A stretch of 64,000 bases of DNA, taken from the NCBI RefSeq assembly GCF_900114715.1, contig NZ_FOTY01000010.1, forward strand, positions 1-64,000. The letters are read 5' to 3'. This stretch comes from Salibacterium qingdaonense. Its GTDB lineage: Bacteria > Bacillota > Bacilli > Bacillales > Marinococcaceae. Within the stretch, counting starts at the first letter, position 1; each line of letters starts with the position of its first letter. This document shows positions 62,496 through 64,000 of this stretch, one piece after another. The notes beneath the pieces are model-generated. The model worked only from the letters and a program-made list of their open reading frames with translations, was not told the DNA's origin and made no database searches. Made by a program: the position numbers and the translations under genes.

Positions 62496-63471
62496 CAGGA
62501 TAAATCAACTCCGCCAATTCCTCTGCCCCTTCTGCCAGTCGGGGGCCGGGACGGCTGACCAGATTACTGTTCACATGATAGATTTCCCCGTTTTCAACGG
62601 CAGGTACATTGCTCCATCCATCCCGGTTCTTTATCTGTGCTGCCGGATTACCATCAACAGACTGCCCATACGTCGTAATAATCACTTGAGGATTTTGTTT
62701 CACCGCATCTTCTGTCGTGTACGGAATCCAGCCCTTTTCACTGCCGGCAGCATTTTCCGCATGAATAAGCTTCAGCATGCTATGCTGGAATGTACCGCTT
62801 CCAGTCGTATAAAGATCAGGCGGAGGCTGAATCTCCATCCAAACCGTTTTCTTCTTTTCTTCCGGGATCTGCGATGCCTGTTCCCGCAAGTGCTCAACAT
62901 CATCTTTCATCGATGAAATTATCTCTTTGGCTTCTGCCTTGGCACCGGTGGCCCGGGCGATCATGTTAATAGATTCATACGTTTCTTCAAATGAGGCTGC
63001 TTCATTGACTACAAGGACATCTATTCCTGCTTCTTCGATTTGCTGCAGACCCTCTTTTGACTGCTGAAGGGACGAAGCATGAGCCAATACCAAATCCGGT
63101 TCAAGAGATATGATTTTTTCTACATTGAATTGGAGTCCACCGATTTTTTCCTTTTCTGCTGCTTCTTTTGGATAATCCGCGTGATCGGAAACACCGGCGA
63201 TCTCTTCTTCCAGACCCAGTGCAAAGGCGATTTCGGTGTTGCTTGGTATGATACTGATGATTCTTTCGGGTTCTTCTTCGATCGTTACACTGTCTTCTGA
63301 GGCATCGTTAATTTCAACTGGAAAAGTTTCATCTTCAGAGGTTGATTCTTTTTGTACTGTATTCCGGGTTTCATTTTTAGTCTGTGCATCTTCTGTATCC
63401 TGTCCGGAACTACAGCCCGGTATGATCAGAATGCTTGTCAGGCAGAGCACCGGCAGCATATGTTGTTTCAC
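62479..63471 (-). CDS. btuF: Cobalamin-binding lipoprotein
   Basis: A 330-aa substrate-binding lipoprotein. The N-terminus has a hydrophobic segment and a lipobox ending IIPGC near residue 19, then a low-complexity acidic linker, then a TroA/BtuF-type two-lobe domain (ERIISIIPSNTEIAFALG). GTG 63471 has AAAGGGGG upstream. It is first in the operon behind a cobalamin riboswitch. Confidence 0.92.
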   Translation of the reverse strand: MKQHMLPVLCLTSILIIPGCSSGQDTEDAQTKNETRNTVQKESTSEDETFPVEINDASEDSVTIEEEPERIISIIPSNTEIAFALGLEEEIAGVSDHADYPKEAAEKEKIGGLQFNVEKIISLEPDLVLAHASSLQQSKEGLQQIEEAGIDVLVVNEAASFEETYESINMIARATGAKAEAKEIISSMKDDVEHLREQASQIPEEKKKTVWMEIQPPPDLYTTGSGTFQHSMLKLIHAENAAGSEKGWIPYTTEDAVKQNPQVIITTYGQSVDGNPAAQIKNRDGWSNVPAVENGEIYHVNSNLVSRPGPRLAEGAEELAELIYPDVFAE

Positions 63472-63505
63472 TTTTGTTCCCCCTTTTGTTCCTGATTTAT
63501 CATAA

Positions 63506-63533
63506 AAAACTCCCCCTGATTTCAGGGAGAGCT
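63506..63533 (-). terminator. Riboswitch-controlled terminator before btuF
   Basis: CTCTCCCTGA pairs with TCAGGGGGAG on the minus strand with a 3-base loop, followed by TTTTTT. It lies between the cobalamin aptamer and btuF. Confidence 0.82.
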
Positions 63534-63617
63534 CATAAACGGCTGCAAAACAGCACACGTCGGACGGGCTGCATGTATGACCGGCGGTCCCTTTCCTCGA
63601 AGGCGTGCACCGTATGA

Positions 63618-63795
63618 AAAGGCAGGTCTCCTGACTTACATCATCCGCAGTTTCCTTCCCGTTCCATTCAACAGTGGATTCTATAGCTGCGGCCTGTCAT
63701 GCTTACAGTGGCGGGACCGTACCGGAGTTTCACCGGTTTCCCTTTTAACATTTCTTTTACAGAGAAATGACCTTTTCACATCGGTATTCTGTTTT
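63618..63795 (-). ncRNA. Cobalamin riboswitch upstream of btuFCD-pduO
   Basis: On the minus strand the conserved blocks appear in order: GATGTGAAAAGG, AAAAGGGAAACCGGTGAA, GCCACTGTAAGCATG (the B12 box region), GGAAGG, and GATGTAAGTCAGGAGACCTGCC. Cobalamin binding should repress the operon through the terminator at 63506-63533. Confidence 0.95.
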
Positions 63796-63850
63796 TTGTC
63801 CCCATCAGTATAAAGGAAATCAGAGAGAATATCGAGACTCATCTGCTTCT

Positions 63851-64000
63851 TTATTGGGACGGGCGTTTCCGGCAGATAAAAATCTGCCGCGGCGATGATT
63901 GTTCCTCAAAAGGAGAAGCATCGTAATCTCCGAATAAATATTCGATATCAAATCCATTTTGCCGGAGCATTTGTTTTAATGTATCATTGCTGTACATTTT
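63851..64000 (-). CDS. C-terminal end of a SAM-dependent methyltransferase (cut by window edge)
   Basis: The last 49 codons of a minus-strand gene run off the window. The pattern LKQMLRQNGF, FGDYDASPFEEQSSPRQIFICRK is typical of the C-terminal strand pair of class I methyltransferases. The N-terminal SAM motif is not visible, so substrate and exact family are open. Confidence 0.55.
   Translation of the reverse strand, partial: KMYSNDTLKQMLRQNGFDIEYLFGDYDASPFEEQSSPRQIFICRKRPSQ

Overview
The window reads as a chromosomal segment of a low-GC, endospore-forming Gram-positive of the Bacillaceae. This rests on spoIVA, spoVIF, sleB-ypeB, prsW, a TRAP (mtrB) gene, SAM-I, serine T-box and cobalamin riboswitches, and gene order that follows from memory the B. 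subtilis ypjC-to-fer segment. Most genes lie on the minus strand. A long acidic Ser/Gly tail on QcrC and a futalosine-type menaquinone gene (mqnA) recall alkaliphilic or halophilic Bacillaceae rather than B. subtilis itself; that placement is inference. There is no rRNA, tRNA, CRISPR array, transposase or prophage.

Layout. 0.2-9 kb: ypjC-like YitT protein (+), then on the minus strand a YugP-type metalloprotease, ypjB, ypjA, the menaquinol:cytochrome c reductase operon qcrABC, ypiF, the TPR protein ypiA and an unrecognised 291-aa protein. 9-29 kb: one long minus-strand block read from the high-coordinate end as spoIVA | folE-mtrB-hepS-menG-mqnP-ubiX-mqnA-hepT-ndk | cheR-aroC-aroB-aroH-trpEDCFBA-hisC-tyrA. 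It makes isoprenoid quinone and the aromatic amino acids. The TRAP regulator encoded by mtrB should bind the trp leader at about 17.48-17.55 kb. 29-42 kb: yphF, yphE, spoVIF, gpsA, plsY, der, yphA, fni, ypfD, plsC, cmk, a PilZ protein (motI-like), ypeB and sleB (phospholipid synthesis, ribosome assembly, spore germination). 42-46 kb: a SAM-riboswitch operon metI-yitJ, then a zinc-ribbon mini-protein and prsW. 46-54 kb: ansA (+), bdr/ypdA, mecB-like ypbH, ypbG, two small membrane proteins, recS, ypbB, then fer and ppa (+). 54-64 kb: a LysM-M14 peptidase, T-box-controlled serA (+), an unknown small protein, an M23-LysM peptidase, a possible gerC remnant, and a cobalamin-riboswitch operon btuF-btuC-btuD(CbiZ fusion)-pduO.

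The most distinctive non-coding signal is a dispersed repeat family. Two long copies (1.05-1.39 kb and 54.17-54.45 kb) have imperfect to perfect terminal inverted repeats around AAGAGTCTGGGACAAAA. Two short derivatives lie at 21.25-21.33 and 42.27-42.34 kb. All four start with a strong hairpin placed just 3' of a stop codon and in the same orientation as that gene, so the family seems to have been domesticated as terminators. A fifth element at 29.63-29.76 kb shares the inner GC-rich core of the long copies but has other ends. A second unusual spot is the leader of the unknown gene at 8.0-8.8 kb, where a sequence fitting the cre (CcpA) consensus sits in the centre of a hairpin downstream of a good promoter.

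Against the remembered B. subtilis order, hbs (between spoIVA and folE), the EPSP-synthase gene (after tyrA), ypiB and gudB are not at their expected places. All calls come from reading the sequence; no database search was possible.
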